Source: Papilionanthe hookeriana x Papilionanthe teres (Eukaryota > Streptophyta > Magnoliopsida > Asparagales > Orchidaceae). From it: a stretch of DNA of 64,000 nt. Positions 1 through 12,075 of the stretch are shown piece by piece; positions within the stretch are counted from its first letter, which is position 1, and each line of letters starts with the position of its first letter. The notes under the pieces are model-generated. The model saw only the letters and a list, made by a program, of their open reading frames with translations, did not search any database and was not told the origin of the DNA. The translations under genes were made by a program, and so were the position numbers. The stretch lies in NCBI GenBank assembly GCA_022702705.1, contig CM040426.1, positions 72,685,306 through 72,749,305 of the forward strand, in the 5' to 3' direction.

Positions 1-545
1 CTGAAATATTAAATGTATGAAATCTGAATGAAATTCCATTGATCAAGAACCAGCCCTCAAGTTAAGGCTACAGAAAAAAAAAAATAAATCATATGTCCAG
101 TAATAGAGTCTTCTCTGAAAATACGATTATGATTAATAATCAAGAACTGCTAATGGTATAAACCAACAGGAGAAATCCACATTTCTGTTAAGCCAAAGTA
201 CTTTGAACCTCATATTCATTTGCTAATGGATACGCAAATCTTCTTGTAATCCATAAGAAATAAGACAAATATCGATAGGAAAATATTCCATAAAACAGAA
301 TAAGTAAAACGGATAAAACCATATTGAAATCAAGCATTCCATTCTTACGATCAATAAAAACAAACCAGGAGAGGGGAGAATTCTTACTTCCAGAAATCGT
401 GAGAGTGAACTTTTTAAAAAAAACTGAAATCGCAAGAAGGAGCACCAACTTCCAAGGAGGCTTAAAAGAGAATCCGAGAGCAACAGGTAAATTCTTCAAA
501 TCGCATAAAAAAAAAAACCCACCCCTCACCTTTCTAGCGAAGAGG

Positions 546-553
546 TATTTATA
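546..553 (-). promoter_or_regulatory. TATA-box-like element of a minus-strand promoter
   Basis: On the minus strand the sequence reads GGCTATAAATACC, a good plant TATA box. It is followed by a pyrimidine-rich leader running toward the left edge. The GC-richer DNA at 554-870 would be the upstream promoter. The transcript would leave the window, so I cannot tell whether it belongs to a host gene or an LTR. The stretch 188-529 on this strand is open for 113 codons, but it is hydrophobic, low-complexity and unlike any family I know, so I treat it as leader rather than coding. Confidence 0.4.
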
Positions 554-989
554 GCCGAACAGGGGAGAGACTCACCGGCGGTGAGTAACAAAATGGTGAG
601 GAGAACCCCACCACAAACAAAGAAATCGGCCAAAATCGGCAAGAAGGAAGGTCACCCGACTCGTTTGAGCGGGAAAATCCGTTACAAGAACCTGACCGGC
701 GGTTATCACCGGCAAGAATGTCGGTTGGGGTCGGAGGGGAAGAGGTGACCGGGAAACCGGCTAAGAAGTTTCTCGAATTCGGTCGTCACCGAAGAAGAAA
801 GCGGCGAGGTTCGGTTAGGGCACGGGAAGGAGAACGAAATCGCACGCACGAGATAAAAGGCAATGAACAGTAATCATGCCTGTGAACCGTAGGATTAGGG
901 TAAGGAATATAATATAATTTATCATATATATATATAAAAAAAAACAAAAACATTTATTATTATTATTATCATTTTATTTAAATCTGTCG

Positions 990-1140
990 ATTTTGCACGC
1001 AAATCGAGTCGATTCGAAACCCTATCAAGTTATATGTCCTTCCCGGCTAAAATCGACGTTCCGGACGCATCGGCGCGGTCCGTTTCGTCATCCGTGGCCG
1101 TCCGGACAAGTTCGCCGACGGTCGCATCAATTTAAATTAA
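990..1140. repeat. CpG-rich repeat segment with an inverted relative at 4.77-4.86 kb
   Basis: The reverse complement of about 1,035-1,120 aligns over some 75 bases with 4,770-4,855. The two share an identical 17-mer (ATGACGAAACGGACCGC) and similar flanks. Both lie in CpG-rich islands within AT-rich DNA. This suggests two inverted remnants of one dispersed repeat, perhaps an LTR, but no termini or coding DNA were found. Confidence 0.4.
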
Positions 1141-1499
1141 ATTTGCGCAACGTGGCAGAAATGAATTTATTTTGACCCGACCGGAGCCACTTATCGAGCA
1201 AATTAACGACCGGTTTTCGCCTAAGCGAGAACCATAGCCAAGCATATTGCTCGCGGCAAAAAGTCAAACGTCGCACGCAGTGGGGTCCACCTATGGCTTT
1301 CAAATCCCTATAGGAACTCGACAAGAGTTTCAATACGTCGGCTTTTAATCGACTCAACTAGGTGTCGAGGATTTAGAACCGTCCACATGAAACTTCAAGG
1401 AGCGAGGAGATGGCTTCAATTTCTAAATATATTGGGTCCCAGTCTAGTCCTCTAAGATAGTCCAAAATAGGAAGACCCTAAGGCTAGATCCTAGGCTAG

Positions 1500-4400
1500 A
1501 AGGAGAAAAGAATGACCTCAAAAATGAGGTCAACAATTGAAATTAAGGGGATTGGGTTACAGAATACTAATATTCTGGAGGGTGTCCTTACATTGGAGTT
1601 GCATCTGAGAAGGTTAGGGGATGTTGCGATGTGGTCTAATGAATAGTTTTTCCTTAAAGAGGCATTATAGTTCTCCTTGAAAGTTCTCACAGGAACACAT
1701 GTCCGCTTATAGACGGGAAGAAGAGCCATCCATGTGCCTCTCTTATCAGTTGAGAGATTGGGGCAATTTCTCATTCATGTAAACATCAGAGATATTTGTA
1801 GTATCACTGTATCAGGTTGTGACTGCCTTCAACAAATTGTCTTATTGGCTCCTTCGTCTGCAAACCCTATATGGGACATGAACTCATGATGTTATTTGTC
1901 AGATACCCTTGCTGTTGTCATAGATGGTGAGATTAATACTTGTCTTTGTAGAAGTTGATGGTATGATGTAGAGCTCTACGAAATTGATTATAGATGAAAG
2001 CAAAATACCTTGTTTGATGCTCTTCAGTGTCCCTAACCCACCATCAAATGATGAGGTTGAGGATCTACTTCAATAGGGAAATTGCTTTGGTTTTTGCAAT
2101 TCAATGGCTTTGGGATTAGGCTGTTTGTGTTAGTTGTTTCTTATTTTTCTGCAATCATTTGGTACCCACCAGTTGTGAGACACCTCTATAATTGTGCGTG
2201 CTTGTTATTTTATGGGTCGGTGAATTTTTTTTAGAGGTAAAGGAGTCAAAGTTATAATGACTTTCTTCCAAAGCAAATTATTCAAAATGGAGACATGTTG
2301 GTGAAGCAAATTTTTCAAAACAAACAGTGTAGAAAAAGCAAGTTGTGCAGAACAACTATTTGCAGGAGAAGCTAGGAACTTAGAAATTTTGACTTATAGA
2401 GGAACTGCCAAGCAGGCTGTTTTGAATGCAACTTATAAGGGAAGCTATTTTTTCAAAATTATGACTTACAAGGAAAATGGGCTCATCGTGACCTATTAGA
2501 GAAGCAAGTGGTTAGGAACAATATATTTTAAGAGAAGCAACTAATTCTTAAAAACCACTTGATGAAGTTTTTTGTAACGATGACATGCCTTTTAGGGAGC
2601 TACAATATGGAAGTGTAAGGGTGGTCAGCCATTAGATGTCCCCTGCCGAGGTTTGGTTGGGTTTTAGGGGTTGCATATACTATTGACATGGAATTAGCAT
2701 GTCCATTAATGGAAATTCTTATAAATCATGCAATAATGTTTTGCATTAGAATAACACTTATGGATTGGAGTGAGATGTAGACGAAATCTGTTGGCCTTGA
2801 ATTTCTCATGTTCAAAAGCAATCAAATATTAGGTCAGCACCTAACTAAAAGATTGTGTTATAGGGGAGAAGCCTTTAATGCTTTAGTAAAAGAATGTTAC
2901 AAGGGAAATTGTAAAGATTGAGCCTACTATGTGTTCAATGAACACCCTACACCCTTTCTTAGACTTGATTTATGATAAGGGGTTAATGGACATAGGTCTT
3001 AAGAGAAAAGAGCTTGTAGAGGCTGGAAGTGCGCGGAATAAGAATAAAAAGGAAATGGCCTAGGTGATTCATACTTACAGGACTAGGAATAACTTGAGAA
3101 TTTTTTAATTTTCTTTCGAGTGATTCTGATTGAGTTGAGGTAATTTTTGCTAAGGCAGAAGCATGCATAATAGCTTTTTAACAATGTGTTGTTATAATTT
3201 AGGGATTCCCATGTTGTCCCACAATACATTGTTATGTAGAGCACCACTCGAACACTGTATTTTATTGACTGCATGAATGCATGATTTTCACCTTGCTATA
3301 TAAGATGCTTCATGTGTGACACCTCATTGACGCCCTACTTTTTGTCATAGTGAACACCGAGTATATCTCAAATCAAAGATTAGGCGATTTCGTTACAAAC
3401 CTTTTGGTCTGCCAACATGTCTGTATAGTCCTAGGAAGCCCCATTGGCCATTGCTATCAGTGACTAAGATGTTTCCCTGGAAGGATTTCTTACCCTTGCT
3501 ACTAGAATCAATCTTAATCTTCGAAGGCTCATCTTATGTTTGGGAGAGGTTCATTGACCTTTTGGTAACCTTTTGGTAACCTATCTTTCATTAGATTTTG
3601 GGGGTGGTGGCCATGGTCACCCTCTTCTGGTAATGGTTCTTCACCTCTCTCAACTCCACCCACTGCTAAACATTTCTTCTTCTTCCATTTTTACTTGATT
3701 ACAACAGTGACAGAGAAGGCCGGAGCTCCAAGTGGGAAATATGACAACCATGGAGGAATGGATATCGCTACCACCCCCACCCTTCACATACGTGTCCATC
3801 GTTCTGGGATTCATGCCCTTTCCATATTTGTCAATATCGTCAGTTTCTTTTCTTGGGATACAAGGATACGTTTCTTTCTCAGTTTGCACTGACCTAAAAA
3901 TAGGCATCTAAAAAGAGTTAATTCATTACATTCTTTGCTGTTGAAGGCTTGCAGCTTTGTTTAAATAGAGTCAAACAAATATATACTTAATGAAGATGGT
4001 TAATGAAGTCAAAATAAAATAAATTTATGTTTTTAGGTACTCAATCTTGTGCTTGTAGATTTTGGTAAAGAGACTTTTACCAGTCTTAATAACGACAATT
4101 ATATGGATGATCCAATTATAGCACCTCGTTACATATGCATGTGGGTAAATGGTTTTCCTTTGTTTCTCTAATTATCTATCTCTGTTAAATATGTGTTCGG
4201 AATCAGACCTCTTTTATGAGCACATTTTCATAGATGGTGCTTTAATACTTTGCCACGATCGCTTGTTCTGCCCATTACTGAGATAACTTTTAGTAATTTT
4301 AGTTTTATGTGCTGCACTGATTGATTATAAACATTTCGACCTTATTTTTTGTTAGCTCAAATACTAGTAATCGAAAATAGGATTATTCATGGAGTTCTTT

Positions 4401-4760
4401 ACTTAGTCAAGATTTTTAGTTCAGAATATGTGTTACATGTTGTTGGCCTTATTTTTGGTGAGGTCTTAGTTTCTCTCATCTCCTAGAGCTTAGGATCTAA
4501 TCTTAAGACTTTCCTATTGACTACCTAAAGGACTCGTATTGGAACCCACCTTATGTATGACTTCAAATCACTTATTGACTCATTTTTTGTGAAAAACCTC
4601 ACATGAGTGGTCTCAAGCACTTAACTCTTAGTTGCAAAGGCTAAGAGCCAACTTGTGGAGGGCTCAAAAATGAATTCTCACAGAATTTAAAAGGCCTTAA
4701 GGGCACCCTTTTGACCTTAACGGCCTGCTCACATAGTTCCATTGCACCGCGCACGAGGTT
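1500..4760. other. Unassigned AT-rich DNA, no gene recognised
   Basis: The longest open frames are under 100 codons and lack recognisable motifs or exon structure. One 65-codon plus frame at 3,695-3,892 and its opposite-strand partner were examined and show no family signature. The prose-like, unstructured sequence is consistent with old retroelement debris. I see no RNA gene, array or terminal repeat here. Confidence 0.5.
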
Positions 4761-5149
4761 AAACTCAAATTGGCTCGATCGCCGATAAATTTATCTGGAC
4801 AACATCGAATGACGAAACGGACCGCACGAGCGTGTCAGTGACGTCAAATTTATCTAGAAAGGACACCCATAATGCTATGGTTCTGTGCACGAGCAAACTG
4901 CATGAAAATCAATGCATGTAAAGATCTAATTAAAAGAGGCGGGCTCAGGCTCAGCTCTGGTTCGATTTGGGCTGAACGCGGCCTAGTTGTACCAGGTTGA
5001 CCCAATAACACGGTTCATGTCAACTTTCAAAACCCTTTAATTGAATTTAATTAAGCATTATTGACATTCCAATTCTGCGAAGCATGAATGGAAACAAATT
5101 ATTAGCCCGCCCAATCTAGCGCAACACACTTTCTGAAATTCTCTGGATA

Positions 5150-5570
5150 TGAAAATCCGGCTCTGCTTCTTCTTCTTTCCCCAATCGCGCCTCCCTCCTC
5201 ATTCGGCTCGCCATCTCTCTTGACCAAACGCCTCTCCCTCTGCACCGAAACCTTGCCTGATGCACCCCTCCGCCTCTTCTCTTCCTTACTCGATCGATGC
5301 TGCTCGGCTCCCTCCTCTCCTCACGCCGAACAGCCGCTCGGCTCGCCTCTTCCTCTCACACCGAAACCGCGCTCGTCTTCCCTCGTCCTCACCCCTGAAG
5401 GCTCTCGTTCGACTCCCTCCTCACTCGACCCCCTCTCACACTCTCCACCGAAACCCCCGCCTCTCTTCTTCTTCACCCCCACTCGCCATCTCTTGCATGA
5501 TTGCATTTTTCTTGTGCCGTAGAAATCAAAGCTCAGGCTTTTACTTTGACGCTTTTTTACGGAGATAGGG
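5150..5570 (+). other. Pyrimidine-rich (CT/CCTC) tract, non-coding
   Basis: The plus strand is strongly C/T-rich and stays open for about 100 codons in two overlapping frames, giving Ser/Pro/Leu-rich translations. That is expected from composition alone. It resembles a plant 5' leader or promoter-proximal tract. It ends about 110 bases before the LINE remnant begins. Confidence 0.4.
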
Positions 5571-5684
5571 GCAAATATAGTGAGGAACCCTCCACGTTTT
5601 TATTAGTCTCCTCGCTTCTGCTTACTTAGGTTTGTTTGTGCTATCGCTAAGATTTCGAGATGCTCATCTCTATCCATTGCTTGT

Positions 5685-7843
5685 TTAGAGAAGATTTAAA
5701 TGGACATTTCGGTAGAGTGGTAGAAGATTTCAGAAATATTAATTGTGGTTATGGTTATGGAGCGATCAATGAGGAGGGTAGAGTCATATTAGATTTGCTT
5801 TAGCATATGATTTGATTATTATTAATACTTTATTCAAGAAAAGAGATGACCATCTTATTACTTATAAGAATGCATCTAATAAAACACAAATTGATTATTT
5901 TTTATGAGAAGAAGAGATTGTCTAGATTGTAAGGATTGTAAGGTCATTTCAAGTGAGGATTTAAAAGGCTAACATCGATTATTAGTTCTAGATTTTAAAA
6001 TGAGAGTTGTAAAATAAAAAATACTAGGATTCATTATCGTAGAATTAAATGAGGGTACCTAAAAGACAAATAAAATTATTTTTATGAGTAAAATTCAAGA
6101 TTTCAAAATTTGGGATGTTCATGAAGATGCGAATGCTATGAGGGAAATGTAACAAATACTATTAAATAAGTGGTAAAAGATGTATTTGGAGAATCAAAAA
6201 AAAAGTTGTATAAATAAAAATAGTTGCTGGTGGAATAATAATGGGCAATAAAAGATAAATGTAAGAAGTTATGTTATAAAAATCGGTTTAAATGTAAAAA
6301 CTTAGAGAACTGGGGTCTAAAAGAACAATCAATGACGTGAATAATACTTGCTTTTAATGATCTTTATAATAGATTAGACACTAAGGAGGGTGAAAATATG
6401 TATGTATAAATTAGCCAAACAAAGAGAAAATAAAATTAAAGATTTAACTTGAGTAAAGTATATTAAAGATGAAAATAAAAAAAATGTTTTCTTAGAAAAA
6501 GATGTTCAACATAGGTGTGTGAGTTATTTTGATAAAATTTTTAATGAAGTTTCTGAAAATATGATCAACTTTAGTGATCTTAATAGCGTTAATAATAATA
6601 AAACATTTCTTTTTCATCGTCGCATTTGTACGAAAAAAGTTGAGGAGACGTTAAAGAAAACCAAGGGTGGAAAGTCTGTAGGACCTGATAATATCCCAAT
6701 TAAAATGTGAAAATATTTATGAGATTTGAGAGTTTCTTAACTTACTAAACTTTTTAATATTATTTTAAAAACTAAAAAGATGCCTGAGGATTGAAGGAAG
6801 AATATTTTGGTCCCCATTTTTAAGAATAAAGGGGATGCACAAGTGATATCCTTTGGAGAGTTCATGAGAAGAAAGGCGTTGATATAACTTATATTCAAGT
6901 CATTAAAGATATGTATACTAGAGTTGTTGCTTGTGTTCGAACTGAAGGAGGATTGGCCAAATATTTTCCTATTTATGCTGGATTACATCAGGGATCGACT
7001 TTAAGCCCATATCTTTTTGCTGTAGTTATGGATGGGCTTACTAGACATTTATAGAAGGACGTTCCTTGGTGTATGCTTTTTGCTGATGATATCCTTCTCG
7101 TGGATAAGACGAGAGAAAAAGCTCATGACAAACTTGAATTATGAAGGTCTACATTAGAGGCCTTCGTTTGAGTAGAACTAAAACTGAACACATGGAATGT
7201 AATTCTAGCAATAGTAGCTCTAGTGACACAAGTGTAGTTTTGGGTGATAATATTACTAAAAGGTGTAAACGATTTAGATATCTCGGGTCTATTGTTCAAA
7301 GCGTGATATAGATGGGGATGTTAATAGTATAATTCAAGTTGGTTGGTTGAAGTGGAGGAATACTTCGTGTCTATTGTGTGATAGAAAAGTACCGCTTAGA
7401 CTGAAAGGAAAACTTTATAAGATGGTGGTGAGACCTGCAATGCTTTATGGTGCTGAATGTTTGGCCTTTAAAAGAGGAGCATAATACTAAGTTAAATGTT
7501 GCGGAGATGAGAATTATTAGGTGGATGAGTGGCTTTACACTTCGAGAAAAAATGTGAAATGAATATATCCTTGATAGGGTGGCGTAGCTCCAGTGACGAA
7601 CAAATTTTGAGAGAGTCGCCTTAGATGATTTGGTCACATTAAACGTTGACCGTCTGATGATCCGACTAGAAGAGTAGATGTTTTAGATTCCACTTATGTT
7701 AAGAAAGACAGAGGTAGACCTATTGTATAAAAAATGATCTTAATTTATTAGAATTAAATGAAAATATGACACTAAATAGGACGAGAAAAAGGAGACCCCA
7801 CTTAGTGGGATTAAGGCTTTGTTGTTGTTGTTGTTGTTGTTGT
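5685..7843 (+). mobile_element. Decayed RTE-type LINE, copy 1 (5'-truncated, (TTG)n tail)
   Basis: Broken frames show the end of an APE-type endonuclease (DLNGHFG near 5,690, then a Gly-rich segment and a TQIDYF-like motif near 5,880). A reverse transcriptase follows: KSVGPDNIPI near 6,680, VPIFKNK near 6,820, HQGSTLSPYLFAVVMDG near 6,990-7,040 and the catalytic FADD at 7,079-7,090. The 3' end reads GGGATTAAGGCTTTG and runs into (TTG)n at 7,819-7,843, as in plant RTE LINEs. Compared with the copy at 22.1 kb, about 230 bases of the RT are missing between the VPIFKNK segment and the segment before the next motif (junction near 6,840). Numerous stops and frameshifts make it inactive. The 5' end is inferred from where homology starts. 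Confidence 0.85.
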
Positions 7844-7979
7844 AGGCTCCTCTTGTTGCGACGATCAGTTGACTATAAACTTACAGGGCATGATGATATT
7901 GAATTTAGATTTAAATGATCTCTTATAAAAAATTCATTGAGATTCATGGTTGATAAAAATTTGTTGATGAGGATTGAGG

Positions 7980-9400
<1,421 letters not shown>

Positions 9401-9429
9401 GTTTCGTACTAGGGTATTTCTGATATTTT

Positions 9430-10142
9430 ACAAATGTAATTTTATCATTTGGTTGCCTTATGGCTCGGCCAGCTAAGCTTAGTTGAAGAGGATCGATAGA
9501 ATAGCTCAGTCGGCTAAGCTTGGTTAACTATGATCAACAAATTTAGCTCGGTCGGCTGAGCTTGGTCGATAGAGTTCGGTTGGCTGATTGGCTTGGTTGA
9601 CCATCTTTGATCCCTAGTGAGGAGTCTGAGTTTCTGCGGAATGGTCGTATATTTTATTGAATTGACTCTTCAGTCGAGTCAGCTCCACTGTGGGATAGGC
9701 TATTGTTTCGAGTCGACTTTCTTGCAGTGGATAGCTTGGATGATCTCTAGTCTCATTTATGGTCAGATGGCACATACTTGGATCACCCAGTCGTCTTCTT
9801 GTCCTTATGTTAACTCGGTTGGTTTTGGTCGAATTGGCTTGGCTCATTTAGTCGGATGGGTATTACGATATCCTTGTAGTGGACATGCTCTCATCATGCA
9901 CTTCTCTCTTTAATTTCAGTGTAGACATCTTTTGATGCACATCTTTTCGTTCAATGATTCTCTTGCTTCTTGAAAGTGACATTGTGATAAAAATAAGGGA
10001 AATTATTGTAAAATTAGATCGCATTCAATATTAATTATTGATTCAATGATTGAACACTCTTGATTTCATCACCTTTGATTCTTATAAATAGGGCTTAATA
10101 CGATTCATTCCCATTCATAATTTGCTATGAACCATTTTGTGT
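9430..10142 (+). repeat. LTR-like or promoter region with CGGCTRAGCTTGG repeats
   Basis: At 9,460-9,600 the motif CGGCTAAGCTTGGTT recurs at irregular spacing, a pattern common in plant LTRs. A TATA box (TATAAATA at 10,083-10,090) sits 60 bases before the MULE insertion point. The sequence resumes at 20,521 across the insertion and reaches an ATG at 20,547. I read this as the U3/promoter of a retroelement or decayed gene interrupted by the MULE. The outer LTR boundaries were not found. Confidence 0.4.
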
Positions 10143-10151
10143 TTGAAACAG
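10143..10151. repeat. Left 9-bp target-site duplication of the MULE (TTGAAACAG)
   Basis: TTGAAACAG lies directly before the left terminus GCCGAATT and is repeated exactly at 20,512-20,520 directly after the right terminus AATTCGGC. A 9-bp duplication is the hallmark of Mutator-superfamily insertion. The perfect match fixes both ends of the element. Confidence 0.95.
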
Positions 10152-10308
10152 GCCGAATTTTTCTGTGCGTCGTCCGAACGTAGCGCTACGTTCGGACGCC
10201 AGTTAAAAAACGACGCGTGGCGTAAGTGGGCCCATAGTCCACGTCGGATATTAAATGGGAAAAAAGAGAAAATGAAACGCCCGGCCCGGCCCGACCCGAT
10301 CCGATCGC
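10152..10308 (+). repeat. Left terminal inverted repeat of the MULE
   Basis: About 157 bp that match the reverse complement of 20,359-20,511 with few differences. It starts GCCGAATTTTTCTGTGCG and ends in a GC-rich CCCGGCCC...CGATCG tract. It contains the 28-bp palindrome and the conserved GTGGGCCCATAGTCCACGTC block. Confidence 0.93.
10171..10198. repeat. 28-bp perfect palindrome in the left TIR
   Basis: The half-site CGTCCGAACGTAGC is followed by its exact reverse complement, with the centre between 10,184 and 10,185. It begins 20 bases into the element. The same palindrome lies 20 bases in from the right end (20,465-20,492). Such symmetry can form a cruciform or a dimeric protein-binding site. 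Confidence 0.95.
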
Positions 10309-10680
10309 AAAATCCGCCGTTTCGCATATCCCGCCCGGCTTCGTAATGCGTCATTCATGGTTTTAACGCCGATTGGGTTTAGGGTTGCTCCGCCTCCTCC
10401 TAGGGTTTGGATATTTGAATCCTTCATTGGGATTACTCGTCGGTCTTCGAGATTTTGATTTTGAATCGTGAAGACAATGTCGTCGTCCGACTCCGAGAAT
10501 ACGGTATGGGAGGAGGAGACGGGATCGGAATCACGAAGGAGGAACGACTTCGGAGAACCCGATAGTCGAACGACCGAAAGAAATCATTGAAGATGGCGAA
10601 GAAGTCGAAGGAGGGAATGGCGCATGAAAGCTTGTCGTGGTAAGTTTGCTTCATTCGTTCCTCCTTTTTAGGGTTTCTAA

Positions 10681-12075
10681 ATACGGTGTATTTTCGAGTG
10701 TATTTTCGGTGTATTACTTTCGAGTGTATTTTCGGTGTATTATTTTCGGCGTATTTTCGGTGTATTCTTGTATTTCCGAGTGTATTATTTTCGGCGTATT
10801 TTCGAGTGTATTTTCGGTGTATTCTCGGTATATTAGTTTCGAGTGTATTTTCGGTGTATTTTCGAGTGTATTTTCGAGTGTATTTTCGGTGTATTTTCGG
10901 TGTATTTTCGGTGTATTATTTTTAGTGTAGGTTCGATGTATTTTCGGTGTATTTTAAGTTTATTATTGTCGAGTGTATTTTCGGTGTATTATTTTTAGTG
11001 TAGGTTCGGTGTATTTTCGAGTGTATTCCGAGTGTATTATTGTCGAGTGTATTTCGAGTGTATTTTCAGTGTATTTTCAGTGTATTTTCAGATTTTTATT
11101 ATCGATGTATTTTCGAGTGTATTTTCGGTGTATTATTTTACGTGTATTCTCGGTGTATTTTCGAGTGTATTCTCGGTGTATTATTGTCGAGTGTATTATT
11201 GTCGGTGTATTTTCGGTGTATTGTCGATCTATTACTTTCGATGTATTTTCGATGTATTTTCGGTGTATTATTTTCGAGTGTATTTTCGATGTATTTTTAG
11301 TGTATTTTCGAGTGTATTATTTTGTGTAGGTTCGGTGTATATTCGGTGTATTCCCGAGTGTATTTTCGAGTGTATTTTCGGTGTATTTTCGGTGTATTAT
11401 TTTTAGTGTAGGTTCGAGTGTATTTTCGAGTGTATTCCGAGTGTATTATTGTCGATGTATTTCCGAGTGTATTTTCGAGTGTATTTTCGAGTGTATTTTC
11501 GATTTTTATTATCGGTGTATTTTCGGTGTATTTTCAGTGTATTATTTTTAGTGTATTCTCAGTGTATTTTCAGTGTATTCTCAGTGTATTATTGTCAGTG
11601 TATTATTGTCAGTGTATTTTCAGTGTATTGTCAGTCTATTACTTTCAATGTATTTTCAGTGTATTTTCAGTGTATTATTTTCAGTGTATTTTCAGTGTAT
11701 TTTTAGTGTATTTTCAGTGTATTATTTTGTGTAGGTTCAGTGTATATTCAGTGTATTCCCAGTGTATTTTCGATGTATTTTCGGTGTATTTTCGAGTGTA
11801 TTATTTTTAGTGTAGGTTCGGTGTAATTTCGATGTATTCAGGTGTATTATTGTCGGTGTATTTTCGGTGTATTATCGATCCATCGGTGTATTCGAGTGTA
11901 CTTCTCGGTGTATGTTCGGTGTATTGTCGGTGTATTATTGGCGATGTATTTTCGATGTATTCCAGGTGTTTTATTTTCGGTGTATTTTAGTGTATTTCCG
12001 AGTGTATTTTCGATGTATTCTCGGTGGATTATTTTCGGTTGATTTTCGGTGTATTTTCGGTGAATTTTCGATGGA
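10681..12075 (+). repeat. Left subterminal array of an 11-bp repeat (TGTATTTTCGG)
   Basis: About 1.4 kb of near-continuous TGTATTTTCGG, with 12-bp (TGTATTTTCGAG) and longer (TGTATTATTTTCGG) variants. A sub-block at about 11,520-11,760 has CAG in place of CGG. Because 11 is not a multiple of 3, all three frames translate to the same 11-residue repeat (CIFGVFSVYFR), so the several open frames here are not genes. It starts 529 bases from the left end and reads inward. The array at 19.03-20.04 kb is its mirror image. Confidence 0.95.

Noticed and set aside
188..529. 113-codon minus-strand frame as a gene
   Set aside because: Hydrophobic, T-rich composition, overlapped by another frame, and lying just downstream of a TATA box where a leader is expected.
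5220..5568. Two overlapping 100-codon Ser/Pro-rich frames
   Set aside because: Explained by the pyrimidine-rich tract; no motif.
10115..10354. Frames over the left TIR, and their mirror at 20,239-20,547
   Set aside because: They arise from the TIR sequence itself and appear as mirror images at both ends.
10637..12042. Many overlapping plus-strand open frames of 60-130 codons
   Set aside because: All are translations of the 11-bp tandem repeat and give the same peptide in every frame; they are not genes.
10681..12075. CRISPR-like array
   Set aside because: The repeats are contiguous 11-12-bp units without unique spacers, and the context is a plant transposon.
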